Positions 15,896 through 23,908 of a stretch of 64,000 nt of DNA are shown here, in pieces (position 1 is the first letter of the stretch; each line of letters starts with the position of its first letter). Under the pieces are notes generated by a model. The model was not told where the DNA came from. It saw only the letters and a program-made list of their open reading frames with translations, and searched no databases. The DNA comes from Hahella sp. KA22 (GTDB lineage: Bacteria > Pseudomonadota > Gammaproteobacteria > Pseudomonadales > Oleiphilaceae): NCBI RefSeq assembly GCF_004135205.1, contig NZ_CP035490.1:6501501-6565500 (forward strand). Direction: 5' to 3'. A program made the translations under genes and the position numbers.

Positions 15896-17020
15896 TTACC
15901 TGGCTGGCAACTGTCCGTACAGATCAGTCAGCAAACGCTCCGTTTCATCCCAACCAATGCAACCATCCGTGATGGAGACGCCATACTGCAGCGGTCTGTC
16001 AGGATGTACTTTCTGAGTTCCTTCTTGCAGATAACTTTCCAGCATGACGCCCATGACCGTGGAGCTACCTGTTTTCAACTGACGCGCGACTTCATTCAGC
16101 ACTTTGGACTGGTTACGGAAATCTTTCCGGCTGTTGTCGTGGCTGCAGTCCACCATCAAACGCACGGGAAGGCCGTGTTTTTCCAGCGCTTCGCTGTACT
16201 CTCTTACGCTATCTTCATCATAGTTAGGTTTTCCTCTGCCGCCGCGCAACACTAAGTGAACGTGGGGGTTGCCGAGGGTTTTGCGCATTTGGGGACGTCC
16301 GCAGGTGGACAAGGTGGGGTAACAGTGAGGAGAGCGGCTGGATTGCATGGCTTGTATCGCCACTTCCACACCGCCGTCCGTTCCGTTCTTGAATCCGACT
16401 GCGGAGGTCAGGCCGCTGGCCATCTCTCTGTGCAATTGACTCTCTGTGGTGCGAGCGCCAATTGCTGTCCAGGACACCAAATCCTGCAAGTAGTCCGACA
16501 CAATCGGACTCAACGCCTCAGTCGCCAAAGGCAGACCGAGATGCGCCAGTTCAACCATCAGCCTTCTGGCTTTGTCCAAGCCGTAAGCCATATGGTGAGA
16601 ACCGTCCAGCAGAGGGTCATACACCAGACCTTTCCAGCCGACGGTAGTGCGAGGCTTTTCTACGTAGGCGCGCATAACGATCTGCATGCGGTCGTCCAAT
16701 TGCGGCTTCAGTTCAGCCAAGCGGCGACCGTACTCCAGCACGCCATCGGTGTCGTGTACGGAGCAAGGTCCGACAACAACCAACAGACGCGGGTCATCGC
16801 CGTGCACAATATTATTGATCGCTGTCCGCGCATTCTCAAGCTGTGTGGCCAAGTACGCGTTAACGGGATAGCGGTGCCGAAGTTGATTGGCGGAGGGCAG
16901 GATATCGCCCATCGGCTGTATTGGTGGCTCCATATGTTTCAATGTCTCGTCGATAACTGCTCTTGCCTTGATTCCCATCGACTTTACGCCGGATTCTTTG
17001 ACTGTCGCTGCCTGGTTCAT
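15896..17020 (-). CDS. 3-deoxy-7-phosphoheptulonate (DAHP) synthase, class I AroFGH type
   Basis: This 374-residue enzyme condenses phosphoenolpyruvate and erythrose 4-phosphate to DAHP, the first step of aromatic amino-acid synthesis. Motifs include VGPCSVHD, MRAYVEKPRTTVGWKGL, GARTTESQLHRE, GFKNGTDG, HLVLRGG and DCSHDNS, which carry the PEP and metal-binding residues of the E. coli-type family. ATG 17020 has GGGAGAG six bases upstream, so it is preferred to the ATG at 17053. The upstream region encodes an aromatic leader peptide and a terminator, implying attenuation. Which feedback type (Phe, Tyr or Trp) it is cannot be told by eye, so no symbol is given. Confidence 0.93.
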   Translation of the reverse strand: MNQAATVKESGVKSMGIKARAVIDETLKHMEPPIQPMGDILPSANQLRHRYPVNAYLATQLENARTAINNIVHGDDPRLLVVVGPCSVHDTDGVLEYGRRLAELKPQLDDRMQIVMRAYVEKPRTTVGWKGLVYDPLLDGSHHMAYGLDKARRLMVELAHLGLPLATEALSPIVSDYLQDLVSWTAIGARTTESQLHREMASGLTSAVGFKNGTDGGVEVAIQAMQSSRSPHCYPTLSTCGRPQMRKTLGNPHVHLVLRGGRGKPNYDEDSVREYSEALEKHGLPVRLMVDCSHDNSRKDFRNQSKVLNEVARQLKTGSSTVMGVMLESYLQEGTQKVHPDRPLQYGVSITDGCIGWDETERLLTDLYGQLPAR

Positions 17021-17292
17021 TGGTTCTCTCCCGGTATTACTCTGTGTCTGCATTCGATTCGTTAGTTAGTGATTCAGTTTTAAAATCAATAACTAAATCG
17101 AGACTGACACCACCATCTAGGCAGAAAGCGACCGCACACATCACTATGTTGAAGCGCCGGCGCCGGTTCCCTGTCCTCATTAGTATACGACTGATTACCC
17201 GTCATGACCTTACCCTATTGATTACCTGTTTGCTTCAATCCAACTGCCAACGACACCTTGTTGATTCGCAGCTTCCAGTCTCGCGAGGGTAT

Positions 17293-17325
17293 AAAAAAAG
17301 CCCCGGAGACGTTTGCCTTCGGAGC
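17293..17325 (-). terminator. Attenuator terminator upstream of DAHP synthase
   Basis: On the minus strand GCTCCGAAG (17325-17317) pairs with CTCCGGGGC (17308-17300), with one mismatch and one G-U pair and an 8-nt loop, followed directly by seven U residues (17299-17293). It sits about 75 bases after the leader stop and about 270 bases before the DAHP synthase start. Confidence 0.82.
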
Positions 17326-17398
17326 TTCTTTGAGAGTTCTTCCGGAAGGCAGTTTCGTTAAACGCGCCTTCCTGTAAACCTATGTATGCGGGGGCTCG

Positions 17399-17518
17399 TT
17401 AACGATGGTTATAAAAATAAAACCAAAAATGCCAACCGCTAAAATACGCACGAACGCCAGCAACCGCTGCGTTGCCGGAGAAAGATTTGGAAATGTTGAG
17501 AGTGTTGTGCGTATTCAT
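17399..17518 (-). CDS. Aromatic leader peptide for attenuation of DAHP synthase gene
   Basis: This 39-codon ORF starts at ATG 17518 and stops at TAA 17401-17399. Residues 25-36 read YFSGWHFWFYFY: four Phe, three Tyr and two Trp in 12 codons, far above any chance expectation. The ORF lies on the same strand as the DAHP synthase gene and ends about 75 bases before a terminator hairpin with a U-tract. This is the arrangement of amino-acid biosynthetic attenuators, in which ribosome stalling at control codons prevents termination. The mix suggests that starvation for any of the three aromatic amino acids relieves termination. The ribosome binding site is weak (AGG about 13 bases upstream). Confidence 0.85.
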   Translation of the reverse strand: MNTHNTLNISKSFSGNAAVAGVRAYFSGWHFWFYFYNHR

Positions 17519-17566
17519 GGACTAAATACTAACCTGCGGTTTTAACAAAAAGCAACTGCAAACGGG

Positions 17567-17604
17567 AAAAAAGTTCGAAGGCGCCAATAACGCCTCCCTT
17601 TCGA
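17567..17604 (-). terminator. Probable terminator of the YceH-like gene
   Basis: Minus-strand AGGCG (17595-17591 pairing with 17583-17579) with flanking TCGA complementarity forms an imperfect hairpin, followed by six U residues (17572-17567). It begins five bases after the YceH-like stop. The bulged stem lowers confidence. Confidence 0.5.
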
Positions 17605-17608
17605 CGCC

Positions 17609-18268
17609 TTACACCACCTGCCCCAACTGCCTTAGCTTCTTCTTCAATGCCTCGTTTTCCTCCTGCAGCGCCTCCAGACGCGCCTCCAAATCCGTAATCC
17701 TCGCCTTGTAGGCGGAAATGTTGCCGGAGTCAGAAGGGGCCGCCGTTTCTATCGGCTCTATGTCGCTGCTGAACATGTGCATGTATCGCGACTCTCTCTT
17801 GCCTGGCTCACGGGGCAACATCGCGACCAGCGGTCCCTGCTTGTGTTCCAGCAGCCGTTTCAGCGTCGCTTCCACAGCCAGGACATCGGTGAACTCCGCC
17901 ATTCTGCTGGCGCGTGAGCGCAGCTCTCCCGGCGTTTGCGCGCCCCGGAGCAGGAGTTCACATACCACCGCGACTTGCTGCGCATCCAGCTTAAGTTCGC
18001 CAAACTCTGTGTTACAAAAACGATGATGGTACTTTTCCACCCGGCTTCCATAACTGCTGCCTTTCACCAGGTCTTTGCGCTGCAACGCTTCCAGAGTCTG
18101 GCGGACAGTCGCTTCATCCAATTCCAGCACTGGATGGCGGTTGCTCTTCTGATTACAGGCGTTCACCAGCGCATTCAATGACAGCGGATATTGGTCCGGC
18201 GTAGCGATTTCTTTTTCCAGCAAGACCCCGACCACACGGGTTTCATACAACGTCAGATCTTTTTTCAT
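17609..18268 (-). CDS. YceH-like DUF480/UPF0502 protein
   Basis: The 219-residue cytoplasmic protein matches the UPF0502 family: ETRVVGVLLEKEIATPDQYPLSLNALVNACNQKSNR at the start is diagnostic, and two winged-helix-like domains span about residues 5-170. The C-terminus (about 182-215) is a predicted coiled coil with Leu heptads. The function is unknown; the fold suggests nucleic-acid or protein binding. An AGGAGAGG site precedes ATG 18268. The membrane J-domain gene lies 39 bases upstream on the same strand. Confidence 0.88.
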   Translation of the reverse strand: MKKDLTLYETRVVGVLLEKEIATPDQYPLSLNALVNACNQKSNRHPVLELDEATVRQTLEALQRKDLVKGSSYGSRVEKYHHRFCNTEFGELKLDAQQVAVVCELLLRGAQTPGELRSRASRMAEFTDVLAVEATLKRLLEHKQGPLVAMLPREPGKRESRYMHMFSSDIEPIETAAPSDSGNISAYKARITDLEARLEALQEENEALKKKLRQLGQVV

Positions 18269-18307
18269 TTCCCCTCTCCTTACCCGTTATCGACCACTGG
18301 TTTCAAT

Positions 18308-19060
18308 TTATTGGTATCTCTGGCTGCGCAGATGGGCCAGTAGTATGCGTTTGGCTTCGTTGATTTTCGCCGCCAGATAATTACTGCCGCCGCGATCAGG
18401 GTGAAACTTTTGCATCAGTCGGCGATGCGCCTCCACGACCTCATCTTCACTCAAATCATGATCCGTCAGGCCAAGCACGTCTTTGGCGTCAGCCAGCGTC
18501 ATCGCCTCATCATGGGTTGGAACGTTATCCACATCGTCCACGGAGAACTGGGTCCGCCAATGCACGCCATAGACTCGTTCAAAGTAGGTCTCCAGAATCT
18601 CAATAGAGTCTTGATAATCTCTCACTGCTGAGCGATAGAGATTCGCCAGGCTGCTCACATCCATAGCCTGCAGGTTCTGCCCTGAGTAACGGTCCGCCAG
18701 GACCTCTCCATCCATCTTGCCGCTACGGTGATCCAGCGTCATACGCAACAGGCTGGTTTCGATACTGGATTGCCCATCGCTTCCCGTCACAGCGTTACGT
18801 CCGGCGTTGAAAAGTTTGCGCAGCAAGGGCAGCCATTGCAAGACGGAAGGAAGACGTTTAAACAGCAACAGGAGCGCCGCAAACAAAGCAGCAATAATAT
18901 TCAATCGGCCGGTCACCACCAGCAATAGAATAGCGGCTCCGCCAATACCCAGTGCGAGATAGGTCAGATTTTTCTTTCTTTTTTCCGGCGGAGCCTGAAA
19001 TACATGCTGCAGCAACCAGAAAAAAATTAACGCCAGCAAGAACCCCAATATCAGTTGCAC
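18308..19060 (-). CDS. Membrane-anchored J-domain protein
   Basis: The 250-residue protein starts at a GTG with AGGAAAGAGA upstream. The N-terminus has three hydrophobic segments (about 2-20, 33-52 and 56-68). The C-terminal 65 residues form a J domain with the HPD tripeptide in QKFHPDRGGS, which stimulates the ATPase of DnaK-type chaperones. The topology would put the J domain in the cytoplasm. It belongs to the short Pam18/DjlA-like type without the zinc-finger region. It lies 28 bases after the VWA gene, so the two may be an operon. The client is unknown. Confidence 0.83.
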   Translation of the reverse strand: MQLILGFLLALIFFWLLQHVFQAPPEKRKKNLTYLALGIGGAAILLLVVTGRLNIIAALFAALLLLFKRLPSVLQWLPLLRKLFNAGRNAVTGSDGQSSIETSLLRMTLDHRSGKMDGEVLADRYSGQNLQAMDVSSLANLYRSAVRDYQDSIEILETYFERVYGVHWRTQFSVDDVDNVPTHDEAMTLADAKDVLGLTDHDLSEDEVVEAHRRLMQKFHPDRGGSNYLAAKINEAKRILLAHLRSQRYQ

Positions 19061-19087
19061 TTCTCTTTCCTTATTGTCGCCGCTATG

Positions 19088-19822
19088 TCAGGGCGTTTTT
19101 GTATCTATTTTCGGCCCGGGAAGTTGTCGCCTCAGTTCCAGCAAACGAGGGCCGCCTCGACGACTGTAGACATCCAGCGCAGGCAAGCCGCCACGCGCAT
19201 ACTCGGCAACAGCGCCAAGCAGTTCCTTTAGCTGTTCTGCGCTACCTTCGTCAAACCGACACCAGGCGCCGCCGGAGAGTCGGGCGATGTCTCTGTACAC
19301 CGACTCCACACCTGCATCATAACCTTCCTGGAACATAAAGACCGGCGCGCCGATAATGCCAAGCTCCCCCGCTTGTCTCAATAACCCGGGAGCGTCTTCC
19401 TCCAGCGCATCACCAACAAACACCAACGCCTGCACTCTACGCTTCAAGGACTCTGCCTTTCCATGCGCCAGCACTCGGCCAATCTGTGTTTGGCCCGCCA
19501 TACAATATACGGAGGTCATCGCCCGCACCAAAGCATTTGCGTCACTCACCCAATCCGAACAATTAAACTCCCGGAATCCCCGGTAATAGACAAACTGCAC
19601 CTGCAGCCCTTTCACGTCACCGGCGCTCAGAAACATTTCGGTCTGCAGTTGACTCGCCTGATCCCAGAGCCGCTGACGACTCATGGTGGCGTCAACGGCG
19701 AATATAAAGCGGCCGCTCCCAGGAGAGTCCGCCAAAGGCGTTGTCTTGACCTTTTGCAGAAAGTGCTGGATCGCCTGTCTGCTTGCCGGCGGCGCATTCG
19801 GTCTCGCTGGCGTCTTATTCAT
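19088..19822 (-). CDS. VWA-like domain protein
   Basis: This 244-residue cytoplasmic protein has no signal peptide. The core from about residue 38 (RFIFAVDATMSR) matches the first strand and metal-site loop of a von Willebrand A domain; the usual DxSxS reads DATMS, so the first Ser is Thr-shifted and metal binding is uncertain. The later ALVFVGDALEED strand fits the same fold. A GGAGG site precedes ATG 19822. It is followed closely by the membrane J-domain gene, suggesting a joint role in assembling or remodelling a complex; that role is inference. Confidence 0.7.
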   Translation of the reverse strand: MNKTPARPNAPPASRQAIQHFLQKVKTTPLADSPGSGRFIFAVDATMSRQRLWDQASQLQTEMFLSAGDVKGLQVQFVYYRGFREFNCSDWVSDANALVRAMTSVYCMAGQTQIGRVLAHGKAESLKRRVQALVFVGDALEEDAPGLLRQAGELGIIGAPVFMFQEGYDAGVESVYRDIARLSGGAWCRFDEGSAEQLKELLGAVAEYARGGLPALDVYSRRGGPRLLELRRQLPGPKIDTKTP

Positions 19823-19876
19823 CTCATTGCCTCCGCAAACCGCTTATCTGTTAAATATACTAAAAAGTATTGCAGG

Positions 19877-19888
19877 TTAAGCGCTTAA
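19877..19888. promoter_or_regulatory. 12-bp palindrome upstream of pheA
   Basis: TTAAGCGCTTAA is a perfect palindrome in the gap between the VWA gene and pheA, 197 bases before pheA and 54 bases before the VWA start. It may be an operator for either. No regulator is assigned. Confidence 0.3.
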
Positions 19889-20084
19889 GCGGCGACGCCG
19901 ACGGCAAAATTAATGTAATCGCGGACTCTTCTCCCACAAACTATTAGAAAACTTAACGGGAAGTCCTTAGAGTACATGCTTTTCTATTTCCAAACGCCAA
20001 CACTCCCGGCGACGCTTGGGGCCAGAGTCAGTTCAGACACGCGGCGTCCCGCTTTTCGTCCGGCGCATAGTTACGAGGTTCAAG

Positions 20085-20930
20085 GTGATTGTCTATCAAG
20101 GTCATGAGGGCGCTTACTCCCATCTGGCGTGCAAGCATGTATTTCCCGATCGCGAAGCGCGGGCTTGCGGCTCGTTTCGCGCAGCCATGGAAGAAGTGGA
20201 GCAAGGCAAAGCGGAACTGGCGATGATCCCTCTGGAAAACTCCACCGCTGGACGTGTGGAGGAGATTTACCGCTTAATTCCGCAAATGAGCCTGCACATT
20301 CAGGAAGAACACTTCGAAGCGGTAAACCACTGCCTCATGGCGCTTCCCGGGGCGCATCTGGAAGATCTGCGCATCGTCGGCTCACACCCCCAGGCGCTGG
20401 CGCAATGCGCCGACCACATCCGCGAGCTGGGACTAGACCCAGTCGCCACGTTGGATACCGCCGGCGCAGCCCTTGAGGTCAGCCAGAGCGGCGATAAAAC
20501 CAGAGCCGCCATCGCGTCCAGCCTGGCGGCGGAGCTGTATGGGCTGGAGATTCTGAAAGAAAATTTTCAGGACAAAACCGGCAATACCACTCGTTTTATT
20601 ATCCTCTCCCACGAAAACAGACTCCCTCCCCTTGAGCCGGGTGTGAAGTACATCACTTCGCTGCTCTTTCGGGTGCGCAATATTCCCGCCGCGCTATACA
20701 AGGCTTTGGGCGGGTTCGCCACCAACGGCGTCAATCTGGTGAAACTGGAAAGTTATATGCCCGGCGGCACTTTGAACGCCAGTCAATTCCACGTGGACAT
20801 TGAGGGGCATATCGACTCGCCGAATATGAAGCTGGCCTTGGAAGAGCTGACTTTCTTCGCTGAGGATATCCGCATGCTGGGCACATACCGGGCTCACCCC
20901 ATGCGCGCCAGCCGCAGCTTTCACGACTAG
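20085..20930 (+). CDS. pheA: Prephenate dehydratase
   Basis: This 281-residue monofunctional enzyme converts prephenate to phenylpyruvate in phenylalanine synthesis. The catalytic domain (about 1-180) contains YQGHEGAYSH, MIPLENSTAGRV and GNTTRFIIL, the last with the Thr-Arg-Phe active-site motif. A C-terminal ACT domain (about 190-270; NIPAALYKALGGFATNGVNLVKLESY) is the Phe feedback site. The N-terminal chorismate mutase domain of the P-protein is absent. GTG 20085 is preferred because GAGG lies six bases upstream and the family begins here; the longer frame would need TTG 20016. Confidence 0.92.
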   Translation: MIVYQGHEGAYSHLACKHVFPDREARACGSFRAAMEEVEQGKAELAMIPLENSTAGRVEEIYRLIPQMSLHIQEEHFEAVNHCLMALPGAHLEDLRIVGSHPQALAQCADHIRELGLDPVATLDTAGAALEVSQSGDKTRAAIASSLAAELYGLEILKENFQDKTGNTTRFIILSHENRLPPLEPGVKYITSLLFRVRNIPAALYKALGGFATNGVNLVKLESYMPGGTLNASQFHVDIEGHIDSPNMKLALEELTFFAEDIRMLGTYRAHPMRASRSFHD

Positions 20931-20990
20931 CGCTCCCGGGCTCGCCTGCGCGGCAGGCCTTCCGTAACTCTGATCAAGGTGATTGAACAC

Positions 20991-21800
20991 ATGACACATT
21001 CCCTACACGACATTTCAACGTTCGCGGTGGATCTGGCGTTGCTGGCTGGCGAGTTAATGGAAAAAGAGCAGCGCAACGCACAGTATGAGAGCAGCTTCAA
21101 AAATCACCAGGAGCTGGTGACTTCCGTTGACCTGAAAGTCGATGAACTGATACACAAGCGCATCCGCGCCAACTATCCTGATCACGCCATTTTGTCGGAA
21201 GAGAATATGTCCGACATAAGCAAAGTGGGCGACCTCAACGGCCCACTGTGGGTCATCGACCCCATCGACGGCACCGTTAATTTCGCTCACGGCCATTATC
21301 AGGTGGCGGTATCCATCGCCTATTTTGAAGGAGGTGAAGCCAAAATCGGCGTGGTGCATTGCCCGTTTCAGAACGAAACCTTTCACGCCATGCGCGGCCA
21401 GTATTCACTGCGCAACCACAAGCCGATCCAGGTCAGCGGCGCAACTAATTTGCGGCAAGCGCTGGTTGCAACAGGTTTTCCTTACGATAAAAGCCGACTG
21501 CCGGAACTGATTCAACGGCTGCAGGCGGTGATGATGGAGTGCCAGGATATTCGCCGTATCGGCTCGGCGGCGCTGGATATCTGTTGGGTGGCCATGGGAC
21601 GCCTTGACGCTTATTACGAAACCGTCAGCCCATGGGACTGTGCGGCAGCGCGTCTGATCGCTCAGGAAGCGGGCGCAAGTTGCGGCAATTTGACAGTGGC
21701 GCCGGAGGGCATGCCAGAGGAATTAAACAGCAAGGATTTGCTCATCGCCAGCCCGGCGCTGTATCAGCCTTTGGCGGACATTCTGCTAAAAACCCTGTAA
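20991..21800 (+). CDS. Inositol-monophosphatase family protein
   Basis: This 269-residue Mg-dependent, Li-sensitive type phosphatase has metal motif 1 in WVIDPIDGTVNFAHG and motif 2 in SPWDCAAARLIAQEAG; the Glu of LSEEN completes the site. Family members hydrolyse inositol phosphates, 3'-phosphoadenosine 5'-phosphate or sugar phosphates. The substrate here is not clear, and the sequence is not an obvious SuhB or CysQ. ATG 20991 has AAGGTGA eight bases upstream. It lies 60 bases after pheA and may be cotranscribed, with a 6-bp hairpin (about 20944-20958) in the gap. Confidence 0.85.
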   Translation: MTHSLHDISTFAVDLALLAGELMEKEQRNAQYESSFKNHQELVTSVDLKVDELIHKRIRANYPDHAILSEENMSDISKVGDLNGPLWVIDPIDGTVNFAHGHYQVAVSIAYFEGGEAKIGVVHCPFQNETFHAMRGQYSLRNHKPIQVSGATNLRQALVATGFPYDKSRLPELIQRLQAVMMECQDIRRIGSAALDICWVAMGRLDAYYETVSPWDCAAARLIAQEAGASCGNLTVAPEGMPEELNSKDLLIASPALYQPLADILLKTL

Positions 21801-21810
21801 TCCATTTGTT

Positions 21811-22650
21811 TTAATGTTCTTTGCCCGCTGGCGGCTTGATCTCACTGGCGGGTTTCTCGTAATCCCCATCACGCATGGCCCGCATGTACTGATCCCAAAT
21901 ACCCTCGCGCTTTAACTCGACTAACTGTGCGTTGAAGACTTTCAACAGCTCTGGGCTGGAAGGGTTATCCCGCGGAAAAATAAGGTGCAGAGTTTTAGTG
22001 TGAATGGGCCTGGGATGGTGGGTCAGCAACTCTTTTTGATGTGGATACATGTGACGAACCGTGCTGTAACCGACTTCTTTGTCCTGAGGAAACAGCTTAA
22101 TGCGCCCCATCAGCAGCAATTGCATGTTTTTTTCATCACTGGCGATGCGTTTCACCATCAGTTCGCCGCTAATCTCCGCCTGTTCAAAGGCCTCTCCGTA
22201 GTAATAGCCAAGCGTGGCGCCGATTGAATATCCTTTCAGGTCAGATAGCTGCTCCCACTGAACAGGCACCTCTTTCAGGTGAAAGAACACCTGCTCGCCA
22301 CTAACCAAAGGATTGCTGCAATAGAATTCCTGCTCGCGCTCCGGTGAGCAGTAGTAAGGCATGGTCGCATCCCAAACGCCATCCTTGACCAGCTGATATC
22401 CCCTCGCCCAGGGAAAATTCTGAAACTTCACCTGATAACCCGCGCGGTTAAAAGCGGTCGTGATGATGTGACCCAAAGCGCCCCAATAAGGCTGTGTCTC
22501 ACTGACGTAAGGCAACCATTCGCCGGTGGCGATACGGACCGTTTTGCCTTCTTCAGCAGGCGCTTCCGCACCCATAGCCGGCCCGGTGAACCCCAACCAC
22601 AAAACAAACACGCTGCATAATGCAGCGTGCAATCGATAAAAACCCGTCAC
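21811..22650 (-). CDS. Periplasmic amino-acid-type solute-binding protein
   Basis: The 279-residue protein has a signal peptide (core FVLWLGF, cleavage near AMGA) and a family 3 binding-protein fold: VRIATGEWLPYVSET, then GALGHIITTAFNRAGYQVKFQNFPWARG and a C-terminal FNAQLVELKREGIWDQYMRAM. It resembles the stand-alone PBPb proteins common in marine gammaproteobacteria, often with no transporter genes nearby, as here. The ligand is unknown. It converges with the phosphatase gene, ten bases apart. Confidence 0.78.
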   Translation of the reverse strand: MTGFYRLHAALCSVFVLWLGFTGPAMGAEAPAEEGKTVRIATGEWLPYVSETQPYWGALGHIITTAFNRAGYQVKFQNFPWARGYQLVKDGVWDATMPYYCSPEREQEFYCSNPLVSGEQVFFHLKEVPVQWEQLSDLKGYSIGATLGYYYGEAFEQAEISGELMVKRIASDEKNMQLLLMGRIKLFPQDKEVGYSTVRHMYPHQKELLTHHPRPIHTKTLHLIFPRDNPSSPELLKVFNAQLVELKREGIWDQYMRAMRDGDYEKPASEIKPPAGKEH

Positions 22651-22762
22651 TGGCGATTTCCAAAAACCTGTATTTGGTTGTACTTATGGCGGGAGAGTGT
22701 ACCACGCAGCCCATTACATTCTTGTACAATAGTCTCAGTCCAGCCCAAAGTAATCCATAACC

Positions 22763-22779
22763 CGTTTGTACTACAAACG
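22763..22779. promoter_or_regulatory. 7-bp inverted repeat between slmA and binding-protein gene
   Basis: CGTTTGT and ACAAACG are separated by ACT. The site lies about 115 bases upstream of the binding-protein start and 54 bases past the slmA stop. It is operator-like in size, with no T-tract. Confidence 0.3.
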
Positions 22780-22832
22780 AACAATAGGAGCGCTTCGAGC
22801 TCACTTTAACATAGTTAAAAGAATAGCTGCTT

Positions 22833-23420
22833 TCAAACGAACAGGTGTTGAGAGATAAAGCCCCAGTGCTCATCCCAGCCTTGCAGCGGGTCGATGCGGA
22901 AGCCGGAACGGATAAAGCGGTGCATATTCCCTTCGATCAGACTCAGAAAGAGTTGTGCGCTGTCTAATTGAGTCAACTGGGTACGTTGACCATGCAGCAC
23001 GTCCCCATCCCGCAGCATACTGCGAAACTCAGTTTCCAAACGCTCGAAGAAAGAGGCTGCGCGAGCGCGCAATTTATCTTTTTCTCCTTGCAGCGCATCG
23101 CCGAGCAAAAGACGGCACATGCCAGGATTGCGCTGGGCGAAGGTCAAGCACAACAGTACGGATTTATTGATTTTCTGGGCGGTGCTGATTTCCTCAGAAC
23201 GGATCAGCTTGATGCGGGAAAAAATGCTCTCTTCAATGAATTCAAACAGTCCCTCGAACATCCTCCCTTTGCTGGGGAAGTGTCGGTACAAAGCAGCTTC
23301 CGAAACGCCGACGGTCTTCGCCAGCTTGGCCGTGGTTATGCGTTCCCCCGGCTCGTCCTGCAGCATTTGCGCGAGGCATTGCAGAATTTGTTCTTTACGA
23401 TTGTTCCGATCTTTACTCAT
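22833..23420 (-). CDS. slmA: Nucleoid occlusion factor SlmA
   Basis: This 195-residue TetR-family protein binds specific chromosomal sites and blocks FtsZ ring assembly over the nucleoid. The N-terminal HTH reads ERITTAKLAKTVGVSEAALYRHFPSKGRMFEGL, which is nearly invariant in SlmA, and the length fits (E. coli 198). ATG 23420 is used since GGAGAACC and GGGA precede it; the frame is open to 23459. Its position beside the apaH-ksgA block is not the E. coli context (dut-slmA-pyrE). The C-terminal dimerisation helices are complete. Confidence 0.87.
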   Translation of the reverse strand: MSKDRNNRKEQILQCLAQMLQDEPGERITTAKLAKTVGVSEAALYRHFPSKGRMFEGLFEFIEESIFSRIKLIRSEEISTAQKINKSVLLCLTFAQRNPGMCRLLLGDALQGEKDKLRARAASFFERLETEFRSMLRDGDVLHGQRTQLTQLDSAQLFLSLIEGNMHRFIRSGFRIDPLQGWDEHWGFISQHLFV

Positions 23421-23494
23421 TTTTCCCAGGTTCTCCTTGGTCAAATACAACACAACCAAACTACGGATCTAGATAGCGCGGTGCGTTGGTTCCC

Positions 23495-23908
23495 TTATAA
23501 CGCCCGCTCACGCCTGCCCCATTTCAGGCGTATCGCTTCAGCTCCCCAAATCAGCCATCCCAGAATAAAGGCCATGCCTCCAGAGGGTATGAATCCATTG
23601 GGGAAACTGAACTGCAATAAAGTCTTGGCGTACAGTCCGCCACAAAACAAAACCAGCCCTGCGGCGAAAAAGGCCGCCACAATACCATAAGCCTTACGCG
23701 ACCAAAATCCCCGTGACAGCGCCAGAATAATCAGTCCCATCGCATGGAGTGAGTGGTAGCGTACGGCCGTTTCAAAACTGCCTATCGCCTCGGGATGATA
23801 ATGCGCGACCAGATGCGCGCCGACTGCGCCCATGGCCACCGACAGCCCCATCAGAATCAGGCCGACCGCCAGGATACCGGAACCGCCATGTTTATCTTCC
23901 TCACGCAT
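23495..23908 (-). CDS. DUF423 membrane protein (YgdD-like)
   Basis: The 137-residue inner-membrane protein has four predicted helices and the family motif GAVGAHL followed by RYHSLHAMGLI. The function is unknown. GAGGTGG precedes ATG 23908, and the start overlaps the apaH stop by eight bases, so it is the downstream member of the apaG-apaH transcription unit. Confidence 0.88.
   Translation of the reverse strand: MREEDKHGGSGILAVGLILMGLSVAMGAVGAHLVAHYHPEAIGSFETAVRYHSLHAMGLIILALSRGFWSRKAYGIVAAFFAAGLVLFCGGLYAKTLLQFSFPNGFIPSGGMAFILGWLIWGAEAIRLKWGRRERAL

Larger units (their letters stand above)
17021..17608 (-). promoter_or_regulatory. DAHP synthase leader region with attenuator
   Basis: This 588-base gap holds, in minus-strand order, a likely terminator for the YceH-like gene (17604-17567), the leader peptide (17518-17399), a hairpin pairing GGAAGGC (17372-17366) with GCCTTCC (17350-17344), a rho-independent terminator (17325-17293), then about 270 bases of untranslated leader. 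The 3' arm of the first hairpin (GCCTTCCGGA) can also pair with the 5' arm of the terminator (TCCGAAGGC), and AGCCCC just after the leader stop can pair with GGGGCT of the terminator 3' arm, so antiterminator folds exist. Confidence 0.75.

Noticed and set aside
16256-17065. 269-codon plus-strand ORF opposite DAHP synthase
   Set aside because: It is a shadow of a highly conserved gene on the other strand, with no recognisable domain.
19976-20107. Possible pheA leader ORF beginning MLFYFQ
   Set aside because: Only three aromatic codons lie at the start, the ORF runs into the pheA start, and no terminator hairpin is present, so attenuation is not supported; a coupling upstream ORF remains possible.
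22763-22779. Inverted repeat as a SlmA binding site
   Set aside because: The known SlmA site is GTGAGTACTCAC-like; this repeat shares only the central GTACT, so I keep it only as an unassigned inverted repeat.
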